A DNA stretch of 64,000 nucleotides from Oscillospiraceae bacterium (lineage in GTDB: Bacteria; Bacillota; Clostridia; Oscillospirales; Acutalibacteraceae). Below are positions 9,277-17,625 of this stretch, piece after piece (within the stretch, counting starts at the first letter, position 1; each line of letters starts with the position of its first letter). The translations under genes and the position numbers were made by a program. Under the pieces are notes generated by a model that had not been told where the DNA came from, made no database searches, and was given only the letters and a program-made list of their open reading frames with translations. The stretch spans positions 1 to 64,000 of the forward strand of contig SVPZ01000009.1 of assembly GCA_015065605.1 (NCBI GenBank), written 5' to 3'.

Positions 9277-10740
9277 TTACACCTTTTTTGAAACTATATA
9301 TATCATATTTCTTAGGTCATTGGAAAGCCACGACCATCTGCCCTTAACCGAAACTGAAGCGTCTTTTAAAGAATATAAAATCTCTTGTACTTCATCAAAA
9401 TATTTTTCCAGCAGTTCGATTTTTTCTTCTGCGCTATAGGATAAAGCTTTCTCTAAAAACAGCGGGTCATCGGTCAGCATTTCAAGAGGCTGATAGGAAA
9501 GATGTTTTTTCTTTGCGCGTTCGCCTAACATAAGCAGACGGCCTTTTATATATAAATCGCGCCATTTTGTAGCCATTGAAGAACCACCGTACAACGGGTC
9601 AAGTGTATTTGCGTAAAACTTTTCGATAGACAGTTCGCTGTTTTCTCTGCCAAGTCCGCAAGCCTCTTCAAAAGCAAGATAATTTGCTTCGTTAGGGGGA
9701 GCAACAAAGGATTCTTCACCAAAAATACTAACGCCGTTTACGTCGTGTTTTCTTGCCTCAGTTACCAACTGCCAAATAAGTTCTACTGCCCAATCGCCCA
9801 TACCCATTGCGGAATACTGACTGCCTGCGTGAACTCGTAAAATATTATCAGCCTTTGGTGTGTAAATATCGTCGGGCCAATACTCTGTGGCAAAACCGCC
9901 TATTGCCTTATCAGCCGCCCACTGAAGAATGGAGCCTTCGGGCAAAGCCGACAGCAATTTTCTGTCTTCATTTGGCATAGATTGCCAGTTGCCGTCAACA
10001 AATTCCGCCTTTGGTGAAGTGAAACCGGAATAGGTTTCGCAAAGAACCCAAGCGTCAGGTTTTTTGGACTTTGAAACCTCGACTGCGGCGGTATATGTAT
10101 TTAACATATCTTCAACCGAGTAGTCGCGTTTAATATTTCTGCCTTTTCTGCGTTCTTCACAAAGAGGGCAATGACAAACGCTGTAATCGCCAACCTCAAC
10201 CTGAATTCCGTCAATATCAAATTCATCGTAAAGCCAACCGAGCGCTTCCTTAAACCACTGAAGATTTTCAGGTCTTGAAGGACAGGCAAGTACGTTCATA
10301 GGGCCAAAGGGATAGGGGTTGCCGTTTTCATCAACCGAAGCGTATTCAGGATGTTCTGTAAGCCAGGTATTAAGGGAATATTTATGTGTTCCGAACTTGC
10401 GGTCAATACCCAGAGAAGCGGTAGTTGAAGGGTCGTAGAAAACACCGCCGTAACTAAAGGCGCTTACTCCCGGCATAATTCTTACACCCTTTTCTCTGCC
10501 GTATTTTACAAGCTCCTTAAACTGATTAAGTCCGTCGTTATGGGCGCGAAGCGCTCCCCATATAACAATGCCGTTAAAATGGTGAAGACTTGCATAGTCC
10601 ACCATTCTCTTATAATCTTTAAGGAAAGCCTCGCGTCTGAAATTTTTACCCGAACAGCCGTTTATTTTATTACCAACGGATATATCCCAGTTAGAGCCTA
10701 AATCCCAACTCCAAAGTACACGGTATTTTGGTACGTTCAT
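9277..10740 (-). CDS. Putative TIM-barrel glycosidase-like protein
   Basis: A 487-residue cytoplasmic protein. Features that suggest a glycoside-hydrolase-like barrel are the DYKRMVDYASLHHFNGIVIW strand-helix opening, a Met-Pro-Gly strand (GVRIMPGVSAF), a substrate-side segment DIDGIQVEVGDYSVCHCPLC, and a helical C-terminus. The CHCPLCEERR cluster after the fourth strand mirrors the Cys cluster of DUF4838 and suggests a structural metal site. It begins with ATG 10740 after GGAGGTAACTTTT and precedes the GH42-like gene by 2 bases. I do not recognise a CAZy family with confidence; a GHL-type hypothetical hydrolase is the closest description. Confidence 0.55.
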   Translation of the reverse strand: MNVPKYRVLWSWDLGSNWDISVGNKINGCSGKNFRREAFLKDYKRMVDYASLHHFNGIVIWGALRAHNDGLNQFKELVKYGREKGVRIMPGVSAFSYGGVFYDPSTTASLGIDRKFGTHKYSLNTWLTEHPEYASVDENGNPYPFGPMNVLACPSRPENLQWFKEALGWLYDEFDIDGIQVEVGDYSVCHCPLCEERRKGRNIKRDYSVEDMLNTYTAAVEVSKSKKPDAWVLCETYSGFTSPKAEFVDGNWQSMPNEDRKLLSALPEGSILQWAADKAIGGFATEYWPDDIYTPKADNILRVHAGSQYSAMGMGDWAVELIWQLVTEARKHDVNGVSIFGEESFVAPPNEANYLAFEEACGLGRENSELSIEKFYANTLDPLYGGSSMATKWRDLYIKGRLLMLGERAKKKHLSYQPLEMLTDDPLFLEKALSYSAEEKIELLEKYFDEVQEILYSLKDASVSVKGRWSWLSNDLRNMIYIVSKKV

Positions 10741-10771
10741 AAAAGTTACCTCCTGATAAAAGGTTGATTTT

Positions 10772-12028
10772 TTAATATATTTGCGCGCCGTTATCGGTCA
10801 GCGTTTTTTGGAGAAGTTTAACGTCTAAGGTGTGGGTATTTGTATTTGTGTTTTTAGCAATGCCTATAGCCGTTCCTGCGGCTTCGCCGAGACAAGCGCA
10901 TATAGGCATAATTCGTACCGACGACTGCGCTTCGTGGGTGGCAGAAATACATCTGCCTGCTACCAGAAGATTATCGTATTCCTTGGGAAGAAGACTGCGA
11001 TAAGGTATACTGTAGAATTTTCTTCTGTCAAACCGTTTCATTACGGTGCCCGTACCTGAAGGGCTGTGAATATCCACATCGTAATTTCCAAGCGCTATAC
11101 TGTCTTCAAAAACAACGCAATCAAAAAGCTCTTCGGAGGTGAGAATATGCTCACCCTTTAGCTTTCTTGATTCACGAACACCTATCTGGGAGGCAACCGA
11201 TGAAATAACGGCATTTTTAAACGCAACGGAATTTTTCTTTAAAAAATCTACCATTTCAAAAATCTGTTTTCTTGCATTAACCTCCGCAATGCTTATATCC
11301 ATAGGATTGGTTGGGTCCATTTTAACGATTCTGGTAGTATTAAAATGGAGCATTCCGTCAGGAAGTCCGCCGAAAATCAAAATATTTTCCCTTGGGTTTT
11401 TGATTTTTCCTTCATGAACGTATTTTTTATAAAGCTCTTGAAGGCCTTCTATTTCTTCCTTGTATTTTTCCATATCAACTCCGCAAAGACGGAAGCAGGT
11501 GGTCATAGGCTGGCAGAGGTTATCTTCCTCTCTGCCTAAAAGATAATCACAGCCTGCAAGATAGAAAAGGTCGCCATCTCCCGAGGTGTCAATAAAGAAA
11601 TCGGCCTCAATTTCCGTACTGCCCGCTTTTGTGGCAACCATAACGCTTTTTAGGTTTCTTTCGCTTGCCTTTACGTCATAAACAATAGCGTGCAAAAGCA
11701 AATCAATATTAGCTTCTGTAACTATATCGTCAAGAACAAATTTAAAATATTCGGTATCAAAATTTATATCTACCGTTTCACCTGTTTTTTCGGCGTAGCG
11801 TTCCCTCATCTCGGTAAAAAGACCGCCCGATAAAAGCTTTGCGGGTTTTTCTTCTGTTTTCCAAGTCTTATAAGGACAAAAAGGAAACACCAATGCAGAC
11901 GAAAGTGCGCCGCCAAGGCTGTTGGTTTTTTCAATAAGTAAAACCTTTAAATTCTGTCTTGCGGCGGCAACTGCGGCGCCAACACCGGAAAGTCCTCCGC
12001 CTACAACAACCAAATCGTATTTTTTCAT
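10772..12028 (-). CDS. FAD-dependent oxidoreductase (FAD_oxidored type)
   Basis: A 418-residue flavoprotein. The N-terminal dinucleotide-binding motif VVGGGLSGVGAA is followed by IEKTNSLGGALSSAL, and a C-terminal FAD-contact region reads LLVAGRCISATHEAQSSVRIMP, then CLGEAAGTAIGIA. This layout is typical of the FAD_oxidored family often found in polysaccharide or sugar-degradation clusters of gut and marine bacteria, where it is thought to oxidise a sugar or sugar-derived substrate. It is encoded 31 bases upstream of the putative barrel protein. The substrate is unknown; the association with glycosidases is context only. Confidence 0.85.
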   Translation of the reverse strand: MKKYDLVVVGGGLSGVGAAVAAARQNLKVLLIEKTNSLGGALSSALVFPFCPYKTWKTEEKPAKLLSGGLFTEMRERYAEKTGETVDINFDTEYFKFVLDDIVTEANIDLLLHAIVYDVKASERNLKSVMVATKAGSTEIEADFFIDTSGDGDLFYLAGCDYLLGREEDNLCQPMTTCFRLCGVDMEKYKEEIEGLQELYKKYVHEGKIKNPRENILIFGGLPDGMLHFNTTRIVKMDPTNPMDISIAEVNARKQIFEMVDFLKKNSVAFKNAVISSVASQIGVRESRKLKGEHILTSEELFDCVVFEDSIALGNYDVDIHSPSGTGTVMKRFDRRKFYSIPYRSLLPKEYDNLLVAGRCISATHEAQSSVRIMPICACLGEAAGTAIGIAKNTNTNTHTLDVKLLQKTLTDNGAQIY

Positions 12029-12059
12029 ACTGCTACCTCATCGCTTTTCTAATCGTTGC

Positions 12060-12090
12060 AATGGTTAGCAGAAGCTATCTGCTAACCATT
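12060..12090. other. Perfect hairpin inside the operon
   Basis: A 13-bp perfect stem (core GGTTAGCAGA/TCTGCTAACC) with a five-base loop lies between the ASRT gene and the FAD oxidoreductase gene. It has no T-run on the minus strand, so it may be an mRNA processing or stabilising element rather than a terminator. TTAGCA also occurs twice in the operon promoter region (15132-15149), so it could instead be a regulator site. Confidence 0.6.
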
Positions 12091-12122
12091 ATATAAATTT
12101 GCCTACTTAAAAGGGGTGATAA

Positions 12123-12488
12123 TTAAAATCCGTAACCGGCGGGGCTATAATAAGCCATATTTGTCTGTCTTACGTCAAGTCTTCCAAAGCAAGCGCAAAC
12201 CGGCACGTTTGAAATAACGTGAATTGCGTACTGCCCATAGGGAATTTGATACCCTTCTTTTCCTATAGGCTTATCTAAACGCAGACAGGTTGTCCTTTCT
12301 GCATTAAGGTCTATTGTTATTTTATCATAAGCCGGCTTATCTTCAAACAAAATTTTTATACGAATATGAGCATCTTTTTTACCCACATTTGTAATCATAA
12401 GCGCTTCGTGGCCCGGAAATTCGGGATTATCACCTTTAGGAGGTAAATCTCCGTCACAAAATACCCAGTTCTTTTTTCCGTATTTCAT
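12123..12488 (-). CDS. ASRT-family (sensory rhodopsin transducer-like) protein
   Basis: A 121-residue soluble beta-rich protein that matches the Anabaena sensory rhodopsin transducer family: WVFCDGDLPP near the start, HEALMITNVGKKDAHI, KILFEDK, ERTTCLRLDKP and SNVPVCACFGRLDVRQ. There is no rhodopsin gene here, and in most bacteria family members occur inside carbohydrate operons, where they have been proposed to be small-molecule (sugar) binding beta-sandwich domains. Its position between the M24-like gene (12 bases upstream) and the FAD oxidoreductase gene supports a metabolic rather than phototransduction role. The exact function is open. Confidence 0.8.
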   Translation of the reverse strand: MKYGKKNWVFCDGDLPPKGDNPEFPGHEALMITNVGKKDAHIRIKILFEDKPAYDKITIDLNAERTTCLRLDKPIGKEGYQIPYGQYAIHVISNVPVCACFGRLDVRQTNMAYYSPAGYGF

Positions 12489-12500
12489 TTTACTTACTCC

Positions 12501-13673
12501 TTACTTTACGTAGTTGAAAAGCTCTTCTTCAAATTCGGGACAAAGAGGTTCTGCACCGTTTTCGGTAATTACGTAGCAGGTTTCAACTCTAAGACCGTTA
12601 AGGGTAGGATGACCGAAGAAGCTTACGTCTACGTTTACTATCATATTCTTTTCTAACTTATCGTCGCTGTTGGGGCCAAAGAAAGGAGCCTCTGCTTCCA
12701 TAAGTCCCATTGTATGAGCAAAGGGGCAAACAATATACTTTAAGTAACCGCCCTTTTCGTAGAGAACTCTGCCTGCAGCGTCTATCTCACGTCCGCTGTT
12801 ACCGATTTTAAGCATATTTTTAACGTCACGCATAACTTCAATCATATCAATAAGGCATTTTCTCTGTTCGGGTGTGTATTCACCGCTAACGGGAACGGTA
12901 TGACCAAAGGTGCCTGCATAGCCGTTAATACGGGGAGCAATACCAAGCATAACCATTTCGCCGTTTTCCATAACCTTGTTTGTAGCGGTAGGCACTACTG
13001 CATTGGAACGAATACCGCTGCCTACAATGGTCTGATAAGCAAAGCTGTTTGCTCCGTTTGCACGGCATACTGCTTCACCTGCTGCGGCAACCTCGTATTC
13101 CTTGTTTCCTGCCTTTACCTTTTCCATCATTGCTTTGTAAGCATCATAGCAAAGCATAGTAGCCTTACGTGCCTGCTCAACCTCCCAATCGCTCTTTACG
13201 TATCTAAACTGAAGATAATCGTCTGTAAGGTCTATAATTTCACAGCCTGCAAAGCCGCTTACCAAATCCTGATGAACAAGATAAGGCATATCGTTTGTAC
13301 CGATAAGACCAACCTTTTTAATTGGGAATTTTTTATTAAGCTCTTCAAAAAGCTCTTCAAAGCCTATAATTGTTGCAAGAGGATATTCTTCGTCGGGCAC
13401 CATAAATACCTTAAAGCATCTGGTATCATGAATAGCCGAAGACTGTTTTGCAAATGGTTCACTTTCAGGGCCGCCCAAAAGCATTGTAGTGCCGTCTCTT
13501 CCAACCAAAACGGCACCCTTTTCAAACTGGCCTACCCAGCCTGTTAAGTACCAGCCGTTAGCAACGTTTAATTCGTCGAAGTAGATAACGGCAATATCGG
13601 TGTCTTTTTCGTTTAAAAGATTCACCACTTTCTGAATTCTTTTTTCTGTTTCCTGCGCGTTGTAGTATGACAT
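12501..13673 (-). CDS. M24-fold protein (creatinase/Xaa-Pro peptidase-like) lacking metal ligands
   Basis: A 390-residue protein with the two-domain pita-bread architecture: a creatinase-type N-terminal domain to ~150 and the M24 domain after it. In active M24 metallopeptidases the two metal Asp residues lie in V-x-x-D-x-G and GY-x-x-D. Here the matching positions read LGIAP (Gly244) and GYAGT (Thr255), so both Asp are absent. The later His (FAHTMGL) remains, while the first ligand Glu is Asp (VNVDVSFFG). It is therefore unlikely to be a dinuclear metallopeptidase; creatinase itself is a metal-free amidinohydrolase of this fold, so a C-N hydrolase role is possible. It follows the M81 gene by ~30 bases, with AGGAGG before the start. 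Confidence 0.8.
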   Translation of the reverse strand: MSYYNAQETEKRIQKVVNLLNEKDTDIAVIYFDELNVANGWYLTGWVGQFEKGAVLVGRDGTTMLLGGPESEPFAKQSSAIHDTRCFKVFMVPDEEYPLATIIGFEELFEELNKKFPIKKVGLIGTNDMPYLVHQDLVSGFAGCEIIDLTDDYLQFRYVKSDWEVEQARKATMLCYDAYKAMMEKVKAGNKEYEVAAAGEAVCRANGANSFAYQTIVGSGIRSNAVVPTATNKVMENGEMVMLGIAPRINGYAGTFGHTVPVSGEYTPEQRKCLIDMIEVMRDVKNMLKIGNSGREIDAAGRVLYEKGGYLKYIVCPFAHTMGLMEAEAPFFGPNSDDKLEKNMIVNVDVSFFGHPTLNGLRVETCYVITENGAEPLCPEFEEELFNYVK

Positions 13674-13705
13674 TTTTATTCCTCCTAAATATTATTTATA
13701 TATCA

Positions 13706-15097
13706 TCAGGCTTCCCACTCGAATTCGTCAAGCGGGTACATAGGCCTGATAATTTTCTTAAGACCGAGCTTTTCAAGCTCCACACAGCTGGCTCCCATTG
13801 AGAGAGCAAAGATTTCTCTGTCGGCAAAGGGCTTAAGCTCCTGGAACAAATAACCCAGCTTTACGGTGACAACCTCGTAAGAAAGCAAATCAACCCTTGC
13901 TTCGTCGAAATTACGTTTTTCTATAAAGGCGCAACGTTTTTCAGCAAAAACGGCGTCAATATTCCCAAAGCTAAGGCATAAGCTCCTGCCTATAAGCTCT
14001 TTTCCCCAACCCAGAATATTACCGTGGGACTTTACGGTTGCCTTTTTACCGAATTTATTAACAAAAACCTCTTCTCCGTCCTTTTTATCCCAAAAAGCTT
14101 CTACAAGCTCAGGGTCGGTAATACCGGCGACACAAATTCGCTTTTCGGTGTTGCTTTTAAGGAAAAGCTCTAACATTTCGGTGCTTTCTCCTTCAGCGCC
14201 CGCAGTTGTGTTATCGCCGCTGTCGGTAACGAAAATTCGGTTTTCTTTACCCATTAAAGCCAGTTCTACAGATTTCTCTACACTTTCGGCTTCAATTTTA
14301 AACCTATAAATTTTACGTGTTGCCCAAAGCTTATTTGCAAGATTCTTGGCAACGCTTTTAGCCGTTTCTTCATTTGCGGCGCAAACCACCGTTGAAGCGG
14401 AGGTATTCGGAGCATCTATCCAGCAGTGGCCAAGGAAAAGATTAGCAGAATAAATACTTTCTTGCTGTTCAAGACACAAGGTTTCTTCTATAAGTGTTTT
14501 AAGCGGTTCTTCCCGCGTTAAAAGGGTGTCGTTCTTTAAAAGGAAGGGCACTCTTTGAATATACATAATCGGTTTTTCTCCGCTTTTTAACGCTTTTATT
14601 AAGCAGTTTGCAGCACGAAGCTGACTTTCCGCTTGGTCAGTATGGGGAACTGTTTTAAAGCCGCATACAATATTAGCATAGTTGCACAGCTCGTCGGTTA
14701 TATTGGCGTGAGCATCCATAGTCAAAGAAATCACGCATTTTTCCGAAACTATTTTACGTATTTCCTTTAAAAGATAAAGCTCACCGCTGCCAATTTCCTC
14801 TACCTCCATACTTCCATGGAAGAAAATATAAATTCCATCAGCATCTGAATTTTCTTTTACTGTTTCAAGAATCTCTTCGGCATAGTAAAAGTATATATCC
14901 TTTTCAACCGTTCCGGCAGGAAGGGCAACCGCATAAATTGCGGGGACAACCTCATAACCTGCCTTTTCAAAAACATCTTTTACAACAAGCTTTTTGAAAA
15001 TATCTTCGCCCTTAAAATACTCAAAATCATACTTTTGAGGGTGGGTTTTTGCACGGCTGTTTGACTCGCATTGAAACGATGCACAAATGATTTTCAT
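13706..15097 (-). CDS. M81 family metallopeptidase-like protein (MlrC type)
   Basis: First gene of the operon, 463 residues from ATG 15097, chosen for its GGAGTGAG Shine-Dalgarno; a longer frame to 15229 would run through the promoter. The N-terminal domain has the MlrC/DUF1485 hallmarks: FQCESNSRAK start, FFHGSMEVEE, SLTMDAHANIT and GFKTVPHTDQAE, where Asp and His residues are the likely zinc ligands. The C-terminal domain contains VTDSGDNTTAGAEGES, equivalent to the DxxDNPGGG-type loop of the family. MlrC opens the linearised microcystin peptide, but most homologues act on unknown substrates. Here it is paired with an M24-fold protein, hinting at amide or peptide-like bond chemistry on a glycosidase product. 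Confidence 0.85.
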   Translation of the reverse strand: MKIICASFQCESNSRAKTHPQKYDFEYFKGEDIFKKLVVKDVFEKAGYEVVPAIYAVALPAGTVEKDIYFYYAEEILETVKENSDADGIYIFFHGSMEVEEIGSGELYLLKEIRKIVSEKCVISLTMDAHANITDELCNYANIVCGFKTVPHTDQAESQLRAANCLIKALKSGEKPIMYIQRVPFLLKNDTLLTREEPLKTLIEETLCLEQQESIYSANLFLGHCWIDAPNTSASTVVCAANEETAKSVAKNLANKLWATRKIYRFKIEAESVEKSVELALMGKENRIFVTDSGDNTTAGAEGESTEMLELFLKSNTEKRICVAGITDPELVEAFWDKKDGEEVFVNKFGKKATVKSHGNILGWGKELIGRSLCLSFGNIDAVFAEKRCAFIEKRNFDEARVDLLSYEVVTVKLGYLFQELKPFADREIFALSMGASCVELEKLGLKKIIRPMYPLDEFEWEA

Positions 15098-15121
15098 AAT
15101 GGTCTCACTCCTTATATAAAC

Positions 15122-15150
15122 ATTATACCAGTTAGCATTTTTATTAGCAG
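15122..15150 (-). promoter_or_regulatory. Operon promoter and possible AraC half-sites
   Basis: On the minus strand TATAAT (15122-15127) with an upstream TG (TGGTATAAT, extended -10) sits about 25 bases before the M81 start. No good -35 is visible. Just upstream lie two direct TTAGCA copies (15132-15137 and 15144-15149), 12 bases apart, which suits an activator of the AraC type overlapping the -35 region. Activator dependence is inferred. Confidence 0.6.
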
Positions 15151-15229
15151 TAGATGAAATAAAACAAAAAGTGTAAAAAATAAAACAAATATTTTTGATA
15201 TTGACTTTTTTACATCTGTATGCTACCAT

Positions 15230-16093
15230 ATGGCTATGAAAAAATACTACACTTATACCGTAAAAAAGTTAATAACCGTTCAACAGCTCGTAACCATAGA
15301 GTATCTTCAAGTAGAAAAGGATTTCTTTTACCCGGAAGAATCTCATGACTTTTACGAATTTGTTTGCGTGGAAAAGGGCAGTATAATCTGTAAGACTGAA
15401 AACGAGGAGGTTTTTTTGCAAAAAAAGGATTTTTTCCTTATTCCGCCTAACCTTTCCCACTCTTACTGCGTAAAAGATACAGACGCTACCACCGTTATTA
15501 CAGTCGTTTGCTTTAAAAGCAAATCAAATACAATTTCAATTATTGACGGAATAAAGCATCTGGATGAAGATACCGTCGAGCTGGTCAAGAAAATTCTGAA
15601 GGAAGCCGCAGAAACCTTTGTATTTCCCTTTGACAAAAAGCTTACCCTTAACACTCATCCGCGTCTTGGTTCTCAGCAATTAATAGAAAATTATATTGAA
15701 GAGCTTTTAATAAAGCTTGTTCAGCTTACCACATATAATAATCAAAGCTTCCGTATTGCCACAAACAGCTTTGACGTAAAAAAATCCATTACCAACGAAA
15801 TTATAAAAATGCTTAAAAGCAATATTTACGGAAAAATCACTCTTGCGGATATATGTAACCGTATGTTTTACAGTAAAACCTTTTTAAATTCGGTTTTTAA
15901 AGAAACCAAAGGCATTACCATAATGCAATATTATCAGGCGCTTAAAATTGACGAAGCAAAATTACTTTTAAACAAAAAGGAAAGTATAACTTCTGTTTCC
16001 GAAAAGCTTTGCTTTGAAAGCCCTCAGTATTTTTCTAAAGTTTTTAAAGCAAAAGTGGGAGAAACTCCAACAAAGTACAGAAAAAACACATAA
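15230..16093 (+). CDS. AraC family transcriptional regulator (operon-adjacent)
   Basis: A 287-residue regulator: an N-terminal cupin-like sensor (HDFYEFVCVEKGSI; FLIPPNLSHSYCV) and two C-terminal helix-turn-helix motifs (ITLADICNRMFYSKTFLNSVF; ITSVSEKLCFESPQYFSKVFK, ending GETPTKYR). It is divergent from the nine-gene glycosidase operon and probably activates it in response to a sugar. A promoter TTGACT (15201-15206)-17 bp-TACCAT (15224-15229) places transcription start near 15236, where a second in-frame ATG lies with no Shine-Dalgarno, so the message may be leaderless and start at 15236. Confidence 0.9.
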   Translation: MAMKKYYTYTVKKLITVQQLVTIEYLQVEKDFFYPEESHDFYEFVCVEKGSIICKTENEEVFLQKKDFFLIPPNLSHSYCVKDTDATTVITVVCFKSKSNTISIIDGIKHLDEDTVELVKKILKEAAETFVFPFDKKLTLNTHPRLGSQQLIENYIEELLIKLVQLTTYNNQSFRIATNSFDVKKSITNEIIKMLKSNIYGKITLADICNRMFYSKTFLNSVFKETKGITIMQYYQALKIDEAKLLLNKKESITSVSEKLCFESPQYFSKVFKAKVGETPTKYRKNT

Positions 16094-16226
16094 CGGGAGT
16101 TGTTCTTAGGGATAAAATGCCTAAAAAAGCAAATTTTTGCGTTCTAATGTGTTAAAAAGCCGTGGTATGCGTCAGCATTACCACGGCTTTTCGCCTTTTA
16201 TTCCACTAAAAATTTATCTTTTTTAG
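16090..16226. repeat. Half-copy of a TIR element (inverted copy of 34620-34756)
   Basis: About 137 bases read as identical, in inverted orientation, to the right half of the 276-bp element at 34477-34752. It begins at the AraC stop codon with CGGGAGTTGTTCTTAGGGA, includes a strong terminator hairpin, and ends within the stop codon region of the Gfo/Idh gene, so both flanking genes use it as their shared 3' end. Confidence 0.85.
16155..16191. terminator. Bidirectional terminator in the repeat element
   Basis: Stem AAAAGCCGTGGTA/TACCACGGCTTTT with an extra TGC/GCA pair and a small loop. It lies between the convergent AraC and Gfo/Idh genes and is flanked by A and T runs in both directions. Confidence 0.85.
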
Positions 16227-17515
16227 TTATCCATTCCAAAACTCGAAATATAATCACTTACCGATTCTACCGTATTATTCCTGCGGGATTTTTCGGCGGC
16301 AAAACCGATTAAATGATTTTTGGCGGAAATTTCAATGTTTGCGGCTTTATATCCGTCGTATTCGTCATTGATGTATTCGTGAAGTTCTCTTATAATTCCG
16401 ATATCTCCGCCACCGTGACCGCCCGTTATGTCTTCCTGTGTTTCGGTAACGGGAACTTTAATTGTTTTTTTGCCTTCGAAAATTGAAAGGGTTATTTCTT
16501 TATCGGACATATTGGCGTAAAGTTCGCCCTTTGTGCCGAAAAGACGTATGTATCTGCCGCCTAAATTAAAAGCGTTCATCGTGAGACTTGCCGTTACTCC
16601 ACCCTCAAATTCCATATTAACAACCTGATGGTCAACAACGTCGTTATTAGCATGGAAAACGCACAGACCGTAATCGGTGGTTTTTAAAGCCTCTAACACT
16701 TCTTCGTCGGTAGGCTTTTCGCCCTTTGCGTTATATCCTGCGGCAGCACCGCGGAACCAATCGCTCTTTGAATGGTAATAAAGCTTCATACAGTTGTATT
16801 CACAGGTATCTTTAATGGGACAGGTACCGTCTGCGCAGCGAATAGGCGCGCCTTCGGGAGCATTAGCCTGGGTAAAATAGGTAAGACTTCCGAAAGATTG
16901 AACGTTTTTGCAGGGCTTATCAATAAGCCACTGAATAATATCCAAATCGTGACAACACTTTGCAAGAAGCATAGGTGTAGTTTCTTCTTCGCTGTGCCAG
17001 TTTCCTCTGACGTAACTGTGGGACTGGTGAACGTTTCCAACACCTTCAACCTGAATAACCGACACAATGTCACCAATTTTTCCCTCCATAACAATCTCTT
17101 TGATTCTGTCATAGAAGGGGGTATATCTCAGCACGTGGCATACTAACACTTTAACGCCTTTTTTCTTGGCGGCTAATGCAATATCGGCACACTCTTTAGC
17201 AGTTTGCGCGATAGGCTTTTCCAAAAGTATATTATAGCCAAGTTCAATTGCCTTTAAAGCAGGTTCGTAATGCATATCGTCAAGCATAGAGATAATAGCA
17301 AGATCTGCCATTTTAGGTCTGTCTAATATTTCATCCCATGAATGATAACAGTTTTCTTCGGGAATGTTGTGCATTTTTTTGATTTTGTCGCGACGGCTTT
17401 GAGAAGGCTCTGCAATACCGACAACGCGATATTTTTCTCCTAATTTCGTCATTTGGTACGCATATGTACTTCCTCGGCTTCCGCAACCCATTATAATAGC
17501 TGTTAAAGTTTTCAT
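16223..17515 (-). CDS. Gfo/Idh/MocA family NAD(P)-dependent oxidoreductase
   Basis: A 430-residue sugar or inositol dehydrogenase-like protein. The Rossmann start MGCGSRGSTYA binds the nucleotide, ISMLDDMHYEPALKAI follows, and the family signature LLEKPIAQT holds the catalytic-site lysine. The C-terminal domain includes GVGNVHQSHSYVRGNWHS, LLAKCCHDLDIIQW (with the conserved His) and a Cys-containing insert CADGTCPIKDTCEYNC that is common in the longer Gfo/Idh members. It is a single gene divergent from its own AraC regulator. The substrate is probably a free or acidic sugar, not determined. Confidence 0.9.
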   Translation of the reverse strand: MKTLTAIIMGCGSRGSTYAYQMTKLGEKYRVVGIAEPSQSRRDKIKKMHNIPEENCYHSWDEILDRPKMADLAIISMLDDMHYEPALKAIELGYNILLEKPIAQTAKECADIALAAKKKGVKVLVCHVLRYTPFYDRIKEIVMEGKIGDIVSVIQVEGVGNVHQSHSYVRGNWHSEEETTPMLLAKCCHDLDIIQWLIDKPCKNVQSFGSLTYFTQANAPEGAPIRCADGTCPIKDTCEYNCMKLYYHSKSDWFRGAAAGYNAKGEKPTDEEVLEALKTTDYGLCVFHANNDVVDHQVVNMEFEGGVTASLTMNAFNLGGRYIRLFGTKGELYANMSDKEITLSIFEGKKTIKVPVTETQEDITGGHGGGDIGIIRELHEYINDEYDGYKAANIEISAKNHLIGFAAEKSRRNNTVESVSDYISSFGMDN

Positions 17516-17625
17516 AAGTAGTCCTCCATTGACATTTGTATATGTTTATGGTAACATACTTTTGTATGAAATAATAGGATAATACTGTCAGAGTATTAGC
17601 ACAATTTTGATATTTTGGTGATTGT
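17516..17625. promoter_or_regulatory. Divergent control region of Gfo/Idh and AraC genes
   Basis: A 110-base AT-rich gap with two perfect small palindromes: CATAC-TTTT-GTATG near 17556-17569 and AATACT-GTCAG-AGTATT near 17581-17597. Both lie where an AraC dimer could control the two divergent promoters. Core promoter boxes are not clear. Confidence 0.45.

Noticed and set aside
12900..13547. 215-residue plus-strand frame inside the M24 gene
   Set aside because: It lies entirely antisense to a clear coding gene and has no recognisable domain or ribosome site.
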